Source: Plasmodium coatneyi
Lineage: Eukaryota; Apicomplexa; Aconoidasida; Haemosporida; Plasmodiidae
Direction of reading: 5' to 3'
Assembly (NCBI RefSeq): GCF_001680005.1
Contig: NC_033559.1
Span: 620,001-684,000 of the forward strand
Length of the DNA stretch: 64,000 nt
The translations under genes were made by a program, and so were the position numbers. Below the pieces are notes generated by a model that made no database searches, was not told the origin of the DNA, and was given only the letters and a program-made list of their open reading frames with translations. Positions 23,768 to 33,932 of this stretch are shown piece by piece; within the stretch, counting starts at the first letter, position 1, and each line of letters starts with the position of its first letter.

Positions 23768-24216
23768 TCGCGAGAGGTAGGCCCTGGGGCATGCGTAAGG
23801 GAATACACATATACATGAGTAACCACTATGGAGAGGCATTTTTCCCCCCCTTACATAAAAAAAGTTGCACCTGTGTTACATACATCTGCACCTTTTGACA
23901 CACCCATGTGCGTGCCCTTTTTTTTTCATGTTCACTTTGAGGATGACTTTTTTCCATCCCATCCTTCTTCTTTTCACGGGTGGACCCTCATTCGACTGAG
24001 CTTCCCCAAACAGCAACGTTGAACAAAAAAACAAACAATGTTGAAAGAAGTCTGTAGTTGTGGTGGTTTCACAGGGCTGCACACGTACAGGTGCATACGA
24101 AGCGGTGCAGGTGGATTAATCCACGGTTAAAAAAAAAGTTCAACGATAGGGAGGCACTCCCCGTGGTACCCTCTTACTGCAGAGTAAAACACACCACATG
24201 GTGCCTCATTGCAATA
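23768..24216. other. Convergent intergenic region
   Basis: About 450 bp between the 3' ends of the HSP20-like gene (+) and the next gene (-). No gene or structured element is recognised. Confidence 0.5.
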
Positions 24217-27200
24217 TTACCCCTCGTTCAACGGTGCCCATTTCACTGTGAACCGTTCCTTGTTCACCAAACTGTGCAGCAGAATTCTTTTCCTGAGCAA
24301 ATTGAACTTGTCTCGAATTAGTTGGTGCTTCTGGTAGCACAGCTGGATGTCCTTCACCAAAGTGGTGTTTCTTTCAATCAGCGCTTTGCTCATATTCTGA
24401 ATAGACGCATGGGATTTGACAAAATGTATAACGTCCACTCCTAACGAATGGATAATCCTTTTTTTAATTTTCTCAAATTTATTCTCATAGTAAGAATTCA
24501 AATCCAAGACGAAGTAATACACCTTTACGATATCTTCGAGGAAATTTATTTTCCCTTTTACATCGGTGGGAAGAGAGTCTAAGTTGATTTTTTTTTTTTT
24601 TAAATAATAATCCTTCACATGTATGTAGTCATTTTTTACTTTAATTAATTTTTTCAACAACATGGTGCAGGGTACATTGTCGTATTTTTTGGAATCTCCC
24701 TTAAGGACGTGCACCTTAATGTCGTTTATGAGTTTCTCTGGGTTTACTTGTTCGATGGTACTTCCAACACAGTAGTTGTATTTTTTGCAAGCGGCCGCAC
24801 CGCTTTCTTCACACATTGGATTTCTCTTATGAATGTCTTTGCCGTCCTCATTGTCATTACTCTGTAAGATAACGAATACTTGTTTTAAAAAACTGATCTC
24901 CTCAGTCCTGTGAGCGTTGGGAGTGTGTTCCCCCACGTAGTTGCTGTCGCTATACATATGGGTGATCATTTTCCTGGATCCCATTGTGTGCTCACCGCTT
25001 TTCAACATGCTCACCCCTTTTGCACGCTCATCACGATTAAGAAATAGGTTGCATAGATTCCCCTTCCCTTGGTAAAAAATAAAATTCTTTTTTATCAAAG
25101 AGTTCATATAATCATTGCAGCGTGAATTCACATAAAAAGAAAGCATGTCCGCATACGTGTTCAAATCGATCGATTTGTCATCCATCACTTCGATGTTCAT
25201 ATAAAAATTTCTGAGTTTTGCCTGTCCAGGGATCTGGCATACTGCTTTACATTTTCTTTTCTGCCTTACTAGCAAATGGGTTCTGTTTGTTCCATGTGAA
25301 TTGGCATTTGGGTTTCCCGGCTTGGTGAAAATTCTCACCTTGAAGCAATCATATATGAGGAACAAATTTTTATACAGTGAAGAGGTGAAGAAGCTAATGT
25401 TCCTGCTCATGAAAAGTTTTTCCTTCCTCTGGCTGTCCAGATTTATGTAGTGCGTGTAGAGGAGGTACACTTCACTAGGGGGGCGGTTCCCCTGCGAAAT
25501 ACTGCTGCTTCTATTGCTGTTGCTTCTGTTGTTGCTTCTGTTGTTGCTTCTGTTGTTGCTTCTGTTGTTGCTTCTGTTGTTGCTTCTGTTGTTGCTTTCC
25601 TGCACGACTACGGGGTGAAGAACGTACTGCACATCGTAGAGGGCGCTGGACTGTAGGCGGTCAAAGTTATCCGGAGATGAATCCAACTGGATAGCAGTGT
25701 TACGCGTTCCGCCGAAGAGCCCTCCGAAGGTACCACGGTTCAAGCGCTTCGTATGGTCCAACAGCAGATACGCGTAATAATCAAACTGGTAAAAGCTAAT
25801 GGCCGCCTTAAAAATGGTGGTGCTCATGTAGAGCCCATTTTTGCACATCTCGTGAATCAGCTTGGCCGACAAGAAGTTTTTCAAATGGATGAGGTAAAAT
25901 ATTGCGTTCACAAATTTTACCCACACTAAGTGCAGATGTATAACCTTCTCGTTATTGAAACAAAGCAAGCTGTCGCTATTCAGGACAATCGTTTTCACGT
26001 TACTCATCCCCGTGTAGTATGCGTCAAAGTGGAGGACACTTAGCAGATGACATTGTATATTTACTTCGTCGTTTATTTGCTTTTCCAAAATTTCCTTTTC
26101 ATCTTCATAGCAGGAGAAGAAATCATCCCGTTTGGTCATGTCCATATCGGATGTGTATGCTGATCTAGGGGAATGCTTATGTTTCCTCTTCTCATTAGTA
26201 TCACCCTTTTTGGTGAACCTTTCTTTGAATACGGCCTTCTTCTTCTCCTTCTTTGGGGTCGTTAATTGGATGGTGTCAAATTTGGTCTCCTCCAAGTTTA
26301 CCCCGCTTTGGTGTTGCTCATTGGGGGGGTCCCCCGGGGGGAAGGTGCCAACATTACCACCATCACCATTGTCATTTTCACCCCCCTGATGGTTGGCTTC
26401 CTCCACGTTGGTGCACTCCTTGGCTGCATCCCTCTGGGACATCTTCCCCATGAGGGATGCCATATCGTAGCTGCCACTCTTCACACGACGATAGTACTCA
26501 TCGTATCGATCCCGGTTAACCAAATTGGCCAATTCTGATAACGTCAAATTTTCAAAAATAGCATTATCCTTCAAATGGAATATGCTAAAAAAAAAGGATT
26601 CTTTTTTTTTCTTCATGGATAAAAAATTTATCGCCTTTTTGAATGTATTTCCAGTATCCGTTTCGCTCTGTCCAGGCGTAGGTATGACTATATGGGGCGT
26701 AATAAAATAGTTTAGCAGGACGAAGGACACGTACCCGAACTTATCCGTGATGATTAGGAACACCAAGTGGTTGCAGTAGAGCAGGCCAATGCTGAGGTAG
26801 GAGGACCTCCTCATACAGTTGATCACGTAGGGAACGTAGGAAAAGGCGGTCCCGACGCGACGATCACCACGAACATTGGCAGTGACGCCCTCACCGTGAT
26901 GCTCCCCACGGTTGAAACTCACCCACACGTCCTTTGCCCTGTACTCCCTCACGGAGACCCTCCGGAAGTGATCATAATGGGTGAGGAAATCCTCCGAAAA
27001 TTCCTCATCCAGGTCGTCACCATCACCACGTTGCCCATCGGAAGGTTCCCCTTTGGTGGGTTTGCCTTTTTCCACCCCCCTTTGCCGAATCCTGTTCAGC
27101 TCATGCATTAGGAAGTAGCTCACATACCACTCGTTCGTGATTATCGGGGTGTATATTAATATGAGTCCATCTTTTAAAAGAACAAAGAGGCAGGTTTCTA

Positions 27201-28590
27201 TCCAGGGGATATTTTCACTGGGGGCACCAAAGCAGTAATCTACTACGAGATTTTTGTACTTGTTCTTTTTAGCTAGCTGTTTCGTTTCTTTGCTTAGGTG
27301 GTGGTCATAGAAGAGATCTGTCCTACCTTTTGGTGAAACAACCGCTAAATCGCTACTTATGGGATGGTTGCTAGATGGAGTTTTTCCTGCCCCATCCGTG
27401 TCTAATCCGCTCATATTGGTATGCGCCTGTTCGTCATTTTGGCTTTGCTGGCAATTTCCTTTATCCTGATTGGAGGGAGGTTCTACCCCTTGAGCGTCAT
27501 TACCATGGTAGTTTTGAAGGCCCCTCCTCTGCATCTGCTCAGTGCCACTCTCCCCCGACACGGCGTTTCCCAAGTGGACAGACGAATTGATCTTTTCCAT
27601 TTTGTACAGCTCCCTCTTTATGTCTTCCACGTTTTCATTCCTCAACTTTCGACGAAGAACATCCATATCCGGAATGACGATTTTTACTTCCTCCCTGACT
27701 TTCCCCTCTACATTAATTAGGCGAATTACGGACTTAAATTTGAACGAGTAAAATTTAGATGCCTCCACATGCTCATACGTTAGTAGGGATATTACATGAT
27801 CTGATTTATGAAACCACTCTGCTTTAATAATTTTTCTCTTCGATGGAATGGTCAGATGCTTGTTGTGTAGTAGGTACTCTCCTCGAATGGGTCCTTTTTT
27901 TTTTTTTTCTTTTTTTTTTATGAGAATAATTTCTTTGCTTGATAGGATGAATATGTCCTCTTCATTTGGGTCGACATGGATCTGGACATAGAACCCATCC
28001 ACTTCGACGTCATAGTTCGGGATTTCCACCGTCATTTCTTCGTATGAGCAAGGGGCACTACTGTTCCCGTGTCGATGTGTTCCTATCACGACGTAACTGA
28101 CTGGGAAGTGGGTTCGTTCATCCCTTGGTCCTCCTCCCCCGTTCAGTTCATCCTTTTGCTCGCTCAGGTTGTCTCCTCTTTTGAGATTTCCTTCCCGATG
28201 AGCACCGTCTCCCATGTCAAACTTTTCGCACCACTGTCTCAGGATGAAGTACGCGCTGCTGTGTCCCCGCCCGTTCGATTTGTTCAAACTGGGTAGAATT
28301 CCTCCAAGGTGGCAAGGGGGGCTACCACCATCGCCAACTTCACCTCCATCTTCACCACCACGACTAACTACCCCGCCAACTGGGCTAACCGACGAATCGG
28401 CCACAGTTGACCCCCGCCTGAGGTGGCAAAACTTCAAGTCTAAAAGATGATCATGCTTCTTCTTCTTGATCAGGTAGGACTCCTCGAAGGGGACATTTTT
28501 CTGCACGGAGTTAATCCTACTCTGGTTAATTGCCAGGAGGGCGTTTTCCAACACGTTCTCCGATGAGCCACGTGGATTCTGCCGTATCAT
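24217..28590 (-). CDS. Conserved Plasmodium protein of unknown function, 1457 aa
   Basis: Single-exon gene; I do not recognise the family. The N-terminal two thirds alternate short hydrophobic strands (YVVIGTH, EEDIFILSSKEIILIKKK, CLFVLLKDGLILIYTP, LSIGLLYCNHLVFLIITD) with charged or Gly/Asp-rich inserts, a pattern like a degenerate beta-propeller. The last 150 residues are predicted helical with heptad-like Leu/Ile spacing. A propeller followed by a C-terminal coiled coil is the layout of nucleoporin Nup88, so that is one hypothesis, with no decisive motif. A run of SNNR tetrapeptides sits near residues 1000-1030 (DNA 25510-25600). Long Asn/Asp/Gly and Lys inserts are normal for the genus. 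Confidence 0.8.
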   Translation of the reverse strand: MIRQNPRGSSENVLENALLAINQSRINSVQKNVPFEESYLIKKKKHDHLLDLKFCHLRRGSTVADSSVSPVGGVVSRGGEDGGEVGDGGSPPCHLGGILPSLNKSNGRGHSSAYFILRQWCEKFDMGDGAHREGNLKRGDNLSEQKDELNGGGGPRDERTHFPVSYVVIGTHRHGNSSAPCSYEEMTVEIPNYDVEVDGFYVQIHVDPNEEDIFILSSKEIILIKKKEKKKKGPIRGEYLLHNKHLTIPSKRKIIKAEWFHKSDHVISLLTYEHVEASKFYSFKFKSVIRLINVEGKVREEVKIVIPDMDVLRRKLRNENVEDIKRELYKMEKINSSVHLGNAVSGESGTEQMQRRGLQNYHGNDAQGVEPPSNQDKGNCQQSQNDEQAHTNMSGLDTDGAGKTPSSNHPISSDLAVVSPKGRTDLFYDHHLSKETKQLAKKNKYKNLVVDYCFGAPSENIPWIETCLFVLLKDGLILIYTPIITNEWYVSYFLMHELNRIRQRGVEKGKPTKGEPSDGQRGDGDDLDEEFSEDFLTHYDHFRRVSVREYRAKDVWVSFNRGEHHGEGVTANVRGDRRVGTAFSYVPYVINCMRRSSYLSIGLLYCNHLVFLIITDKFGYVSFVLLNYFITPHIVIPTPGQSETDTGNTFKKAINFLSMKKKKESFFFSIFHLKDNAIFENLTLSELANLVNRDRYDEYYRRVKSGSYDMASLMGKMSQRDAAKECTNVEEANHQGGENDNGDGGNVGTFPPGDPPNEQHQSGVNLEETKFDTIQLTTPKKEKKKAVFKERFTKKGDTNEKRKHKHSPRSAYTSDMDMTKRDDFFSCYEDEKEILEKQINDEVNIQCHLLSVLHFDAYYTGMSNVKTIVLNSDSLLCFNNEKVIHLHLVWVKFVNAIFYLIHLKNFLSAKLIHEMCKNGLYMSTTIFKAAISFYQFDYYAYLLLDHTKRLNRGTFGGLFGGTRNTAIQLDSSPDNFDRLQSSALYDVQYVLHPVVVQESNNRSNNRSNNRSNNRSNNRSNNRSNSNRSSSISQGNRPPSEVYLLYTHYINLDSQRKEKLFMSRNISFFTSSLYKNLFLIYDCFKVRIFTKPGNPNANSHGTNRTHLLVRQKRKCKAVCQIPGQAKLRNFYMNIEVMDDKSIDLNTYADMLSFYVNSRCNDYMNSLIKKNFIFYQGKGNLCNLFLNRDERAKGVSMLKSGEHTMGSRKMITHMYSDSNYVGEHTPNAHRTEEISFLKQVFVILQSNDNEDGKDIHKRNPMCEESGAAACKKYNYCVGSTIEQVNPEKLINDIKVHVLKGDSKKYDNVPCTMLLKKLIKVKNDYIHVKDYYLKKKKINLDSLPTDVKGKINFLEDIVKVYYFVLDLNSYYENKFEKIKKRIIHSLGVDVIHFVKSHASIQNMSKALIERNTTLVKDIQLCYQKHQLIRDKFNLLRKRILLHSLVNKERFTVKWAPLNEG
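25510..25600 (-). repeat. 12-bp coding microsatellite encoding SNNR
   Basis: Six in-frame copies of a 12-bp unit (on the + strand TCTGTTGTTGCT) encode consecutive Ser-Asn-Asn-Arg units inside the 1457-residue protein, followed by a degenerate SNSNRSSS tail. Near-identical copies suggest recent slippage expansion. Confidence 0.9.
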
Positions 28591-29846
28591 TTTTTAGCTG
28601 GGATGTGTTCACAAGTGGGACGGAGAGGCCTGCGTAATCCGAGCGTACTCCTGGAATACGTAACTTTTTTTGTGCCCAAATGAACCTGTGCGGGGAAGAC
28701 GCAGACCCCCCACATGGCTATACCTCGGCACGACTGCGTAAGTGTCCTCTCATTTGTGCCTCATAGCGGTTACTTCTTGGATGGGGGGTGGAAAATAAAG
28801 CCGAAGTGGGGCTACATGTATCGAAAGACCACTCCAACGACGGGTGGGGTGAGAACATAACGGAAAAAGAGTTGGCACTACGTTTTCCTTTCAACGGAGC
28901 GGAAGGTCACTAAGAATAAGTCGTTTGCAGCTATGTAAGAACCATGTAAAAGCGTGCATATGTGGTTATACGTGCGTGGGCAGGTAGGCATACACTCGAC
29001 AGACCACCACATGACAAAACTGGTTCACCTCATGCAACGAGTGAACAAAAAAGCCCCATTCACTTCATTCATTTTTTTACTGTTTCCGCTTCTGTGTTCA
29101 TGCAATATCTACCAAACGAAGTGGAGTGCCCCATTCGTTGGTCATTCCGTGTCGACTAGCGAACCCTTTATGTAGGTAATTTTTTTTTTTTTTTGTGAAA
29201 GAAAACGACACAGCAGCAGGTATGCCAAAATGGGAAAAAAGTCCGGAACCACGAACAGAAGCGGCAATATTGCTTTTGCGTAAATTTGCCGCTGTTTCCA
29301 GGGGGGATCTCCCCACCCCTTTCGCTTCATCTACCTTAAAATGGTTACCTATTTTTATGATTCCCTTTGGAGCGCTTATACCGTTGCTATGTCCGGTAGA
29401 AGCGCAAAACAAATTTAAAAAAAAAAAAGAAAAGGAGCCACGAATGGCACAGTTTTTAAAAGAGGCAAACACAAACGCAAAGGAAACGAATGAATAGGCT
29501 TGTTGTCAAACGGGTTCTCAAAAGGGGCGCTTCTACGTGAGCAGGCAACAGCTATATCGGCTATCAGCATACAGGGCCATATGAAGATGCCCCTACATAT
29601 GTACAAAAAAAAAGAAAGGTGTGTGAAGGGGGAAGGGCCTAGAATGGGAACTAACATTCAGCTGGGAAGAACCATACAAAGAATGGGAGGAAGTGCTAAT
29701 CGCGCTGACCGCGGTGCCATTAAAGACGTCAGCCAAATGTAGAGTCCCAGGAACTGCCTTCACTTGCTGCATTTACATTTTATTCCTCGCCACAGCCCAC
29801 GGCGGATCAGGAGCACATCCATGCGGATCGCTTCCCTGTGCAGCTG
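28591..29846. other. Intergenic region
   Basis: About 1.25 kb between two minus-strand genes: the promoter side of the 1457-residue gene and the 3' side of the helicase gene. Open frames on both strands around 29098-29740 are short, overlap each other and lack domains. Confidence 0.5.
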
Positions 29847-32800
29847 TTACTGCAGGTAAAATGGGTCCACCTCCCAGTAGCCACCCTTGTACAAGATAAA
29901 CCCCTCGTTGTTCACTGCAAAGGGGAGGAAAAAGCGTAAATGTGTATGAGCACATAAATTGAAGTCGCCATGTGGTGAGCTCTAAAACCGGGGGAAGCGT
30001 TGTTCTACTCCCGCCCCAACAGTGGAACTAAATTTCCCCCCCTCCCTGGCAACAATGTTCACGCGTCTGCCATGTAAAATTCCACCATCTTTTGGACACA
30101 TGCTACATCACTATGAAGAGGCCCCCCCACCCGTTTCGCTTAAACGGAGGTTAACAGAAGTACGACCGTATGGAGGCAACACTCGGGGGGAGGACACACA
30201 TCATAGAAGCATGACGAACACAGCCGTAAAAACCTACAGTAGTGAATTATCGCTTCGTCCGAGATGTACGACTCCGCTGAGAGGATGACCGACTTGGCTA
30301 GGTTACGCAGATCCTGCGAAAAAAAAAAAAAAAAAAAAAAAAATTGCACAATCCTTTATCATTGTTAGGGGGAGTGAAAGGAGGAGTGGCGAGGCGGGGC
30401 ACAGATAGCTACGATAAGACCTCCCGAAAAAAGACCAACTAGAGGACCCCTCCACTTCGCTGCGCACCGCACCGCACCGCTCCGAACCCACCTTGTTGAA
30501 AATTTTATTTTGGCCATTCTTCACCATCTGAATGATGCCCTCCTTGAAAACGTTCGAAATGGCAGCGACCGACTTGCCCTTCTTCACCTTCTTGCTGGTC
30601 GGTTTTTCTTTAAAATTTAGCGTTTTCAAGTAGGAAGGGTAAAAAATGGTTTTCTGGTAAATTTCCACGACCTCCTTCGCATGGTACAGCGTTACGACGT
30701 TGGAAAGGTCTCCTCTTGCCCTCGCTTGGCACAGACGAATTAAAGATTCCAATTGCCTTATGGTGATGGGGGAGCTTATATGACTTTCTGTAGCAGAGAG
30801 ACTTCGTAAATGCAGGTAGAATTTTCTTATGTATTTTTTAGCTGGATCAGACAGGGTGGGGAAGATACATTTCCTGCAGTATTTTATGAAGACCCCGAGG
30901 AGCTCCACCGGTAGGTAACTACGTTCATTGATTTGTTTACACTTGTTCAGTAGGTCATTTTTTAGGGAAAACATATCCTCATCATTGCGTTCACTGTCAT
31001 CGCTGTGGTCGCTTCCATCGCTGCTATGATCACCCGATTGATCCGCATGGTTAGCATCTTTTTCGTGGACACCTTTTTCGTGTACCCCCCATGGGTTTCC
31101 TTCCCGTTCCTTTCTTCTTTTTTTTTTTTTTTTCCTTTTTCCCCTTTGCATCATAGGTGGAGTTAATGAGGTAATTAGAAATTTGGTAGTCTTTCTCCTC
31201 CGACATTTTATCCGTTAGTAGGAAGACTAGATCGAAGCGACTTAACAAGGGGAAGGGAATTTTTATATTTTCAAAAACGGTTTTGTTGTAGTTGTATTTT
31301 CCTTCCTTCGGGTTGGATGCCGCAATGATGGAACACCTTGTCTTGAGATTGCAGACGATCCCAGCTTTGCTTATGTTAATGCACTGACTTTCCATGCACT
31401 CAAGGAAGGACTGCTGATCGGTTAGTGAAATTTTATCCAACTCATCGATACAGCATATGCCCTTATCTGATAGAACTAGTGCACCTCCTTCCAGGGAGTA
31501 CTCATTGTTTGTGGGGTCCTTAAATGCACATGCAGTTAATCCGTTAATACTGGTAGACGTGCTGCAAATGAATAGACTATTTTCTATAATGTTACTTACG
31601 TATTGAAGAATTCTACTTTTTCCTAACCCTGGATCTCCTATCAGTAGGTTGTGTATATTTCCTCTTCTCTTTATTTGCTTGTACTCATCGTATATTGTTT
31701 TTCCTCCGAGGAGGCTCAAAAGAATTCCTGCTTTTATGTAACTGCTCATTATAATGCGGGGACAAAGAGAAGCTACGAGAAGGTAGAACTTGTTCTTTCC
31801 GTATTTGTGCATGTCTTTTATAAACTCTAGGACGTTCTCGTCGAACTGCGTTGTCTTCTTCAAATGGTGCTCACCGTTCGGGTTGTTCGGGTTGTTTGGG
31901 TCGTCTGGGTGGGTTGCCTGCCCCGGCTGGTTCATCCCGTTAGGGTCGGATGGCCAGCCAAGTTCGTCCATCTCCCCCCCACCGCCGTAGTCGCCTTTCT
32001 CCCTTTTCCTCTTCCGTTCAACCCCCAAGGTTTCCTCATCGATGTAGTCCCCGTACATGTACAGTTCGTCGTCATCCAATTGGCAATCCTGCAACATTGA
32101 GGAGGTCCCTCTGTTAGTGCCCCCTCCCGCAGGGGGGTCTTTCCCGTTTTTTCTTTTCTCCCCGTTGGAAGTGGTAGCCTTTTCCACTGAGTCATGAACT
32201 CGGGACGTTCCATTTTGGCTCTCCCCCGAAGTGGTAGTTACATCTTCGCTTAGCATCTCCCCAATACCTTCACAAATTAGCTCCTCGTAGGTATTCATTT
32301 CGATGGAGTTATTCACCGTACTGGCGTCAAAGGAGACGTTCGTTTTAGCCTTAACGTCTATTTCGCTCGTGGCGTCATAATTTGCCCCCCCTATGGGCCT
32401 ATAACATTGAGTGGAAGCGGGTACTTCCTTATTCCCAATGTGGGATAAGCTTCTGAGGTGTGTTCCAGCTGGGGCGTCTCCAATGAAGGAAGGCTTATTT
32501 CTACACGTGGGATCCCCCTCTTTTTCCCCGTCCAGCTTATCCACATTTGCACCTCTCCCATCACAACCGTAGAGGAGCATCTTTTTTTCAATTTTATCAA
32601 CGTAGGATTCCCAAAGCAGAGAATTGTAAAGCTTGTTCTTTGTGTCCTTGATTTTTTCAAAGTTGAAGGAGCTGTTGTTCAGGTACTTTTTCGATGACAG
32701 GGGGAAAATGGAAAGGCAATCTACGTACATATTATATATGGAATTCTTCCCATTAATGAAATAGCTATTATTGTAGGAGATGACCTTGAGGATTCCCACT

Positions 32801-33932
32801 ACTTCGACATAATTCCCTGGGACACAAGAGTTTATAAAAAATTTAGACACTTCCAATGTGACCGTTAAATTTTTTACATTAGAATCTCCCACCTCATTCA
32901 TGCTATTTAACATTTTTTTATTTTCCTTCAAAATAATTTTTTGATATTCTACCGATTTGGCTGATTCCCTAATTGGCTGAAAATGGTAACTTTCACACTC
33001 CCCGTTTGGACATTTCTTGGGGGTATCATATTTACCGTCTGTGAATTCTATCTGGATGACGCCTTTACATTTTTCGCACATAAAGTCAAGTTTGGTAATT
33101 AGCAACTGTATGGGGGATACTCTTAAGACACTTCCTCGTAGACTTATCAGTTGATTGACTTTTTCACTTTTCAGGTCCTCAAATTTATTTAGCTTATTCC
33201 AGTTGTATATGTAGATGGTAATTCTGTTTGTTAGAAAGTACGTCTTGAAGAATTCAGACTCCTTGTAGCGGTCACACTTGAGTTCGTTGATTAGCGGGTC
33301 GTCATTTTCGAAGTCGCTGATTTCGTCTCGGTTGATGAAGGAGCTGCGTAGGGAGGTGCTGGAGCGCATACCGATGTTATCACGCTTTTTAAAATTACCG
33401 CCTCTTTCGGGGTGATCCCCACCTATGGGCTTATCCTTCTTCATGTTATTGGCACTGTGCCCGGTTGTGTTGCACAGATCGTCCCCCCCCACAGGAACCT
33501 CCTCCGGAAGCACCTCCCCTATGTGCAGCATCTTACACAACAACAAGTGCAAAGCCAACTTCATGAACTTCAAAACGATTTCTGGGTTCTTCTTCAGCTC
33601 GTGCAAATACACCTCATTATTCGGAGGGGGATTTCTGCTCATCAATTTTTTGTTGTCCAGGAAGAACTCTAAGTTCAGGACGATTTCCTTGTCTACGTTG
33701 AAGAGGCTCTTCCAGTTGTTCTTGAAGAAGCTCACCCAGCTTAGGATCAGCGTCTTAACCTCCTCTGCGAGGGGTGTATACATACATATATATATATATA
33801 TGTGGACAATTAGGGGGTGTATTCAAGCACATAAACATGTGTTTGTTTGCATCTAATTCACAGGTGGGCCGCCGCCCTTGTCTTACCATTCAGCTCCGAC
33901 TGGTTAAAGTAAAGGTGCACCAGGGTATCCAT
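29847..33932 (-). CDS. MCM8: MCM8-type DNA helicase, with a homopolymer frameshift
   Basis: AAA+ ATPase of the MCM family, acting in DNA replication or recombination. Four exons on the minus strand: 33932-33887, 33764-30492, 30313-30238, 29914-29847. Visible features are an N-terminal zinc-binding set (CEKC then CPNGEC near residue 240), Walker A GDPGLGKS near 723, Walker B CCIDELDKI near 786, the arginine finger LLSRFD near 858, and a lid domain with ITIRQLESLIRL. The frame breaks at a 16-nt A-run (31118-31133 on +): the upstream frame runs into a stop 22 codons later, while the lid domain lies in another frame. Removing one base from the run restores 1153 codons with every intron phase matched, so the gene is otherwise intact. 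MCM8 rather than MCM9 or MCM2-7 is favoured by divergence and by remembered gene order. Confidence 0.88.
31118..31133 (-). other. Frameshift-bearing A16 tract in MCM8
   Basis: On the coding strand a run of 16 A within a Lys-coding stretch separates two reading frames that together encode the complete helicase. One base fewer, or two more, would join them. No GT..AG intron spans the point. The break is between the arginine finger and the lid domain. It could be a sequencing error in a homopolymer, a real mutation, or slippage rescued during transcription. Confidence 0.85.

Noticed and set aside
33765..33783. ATG at 33783 as the start of the helicase gene
   Set aside because: The segment MYTPLA precedes a good acceptor (CCTCGCAG). 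A 46-bp first exon at 33932-33887 with donor GTAAGA joins in the correct phase and gives a better N-terminus.
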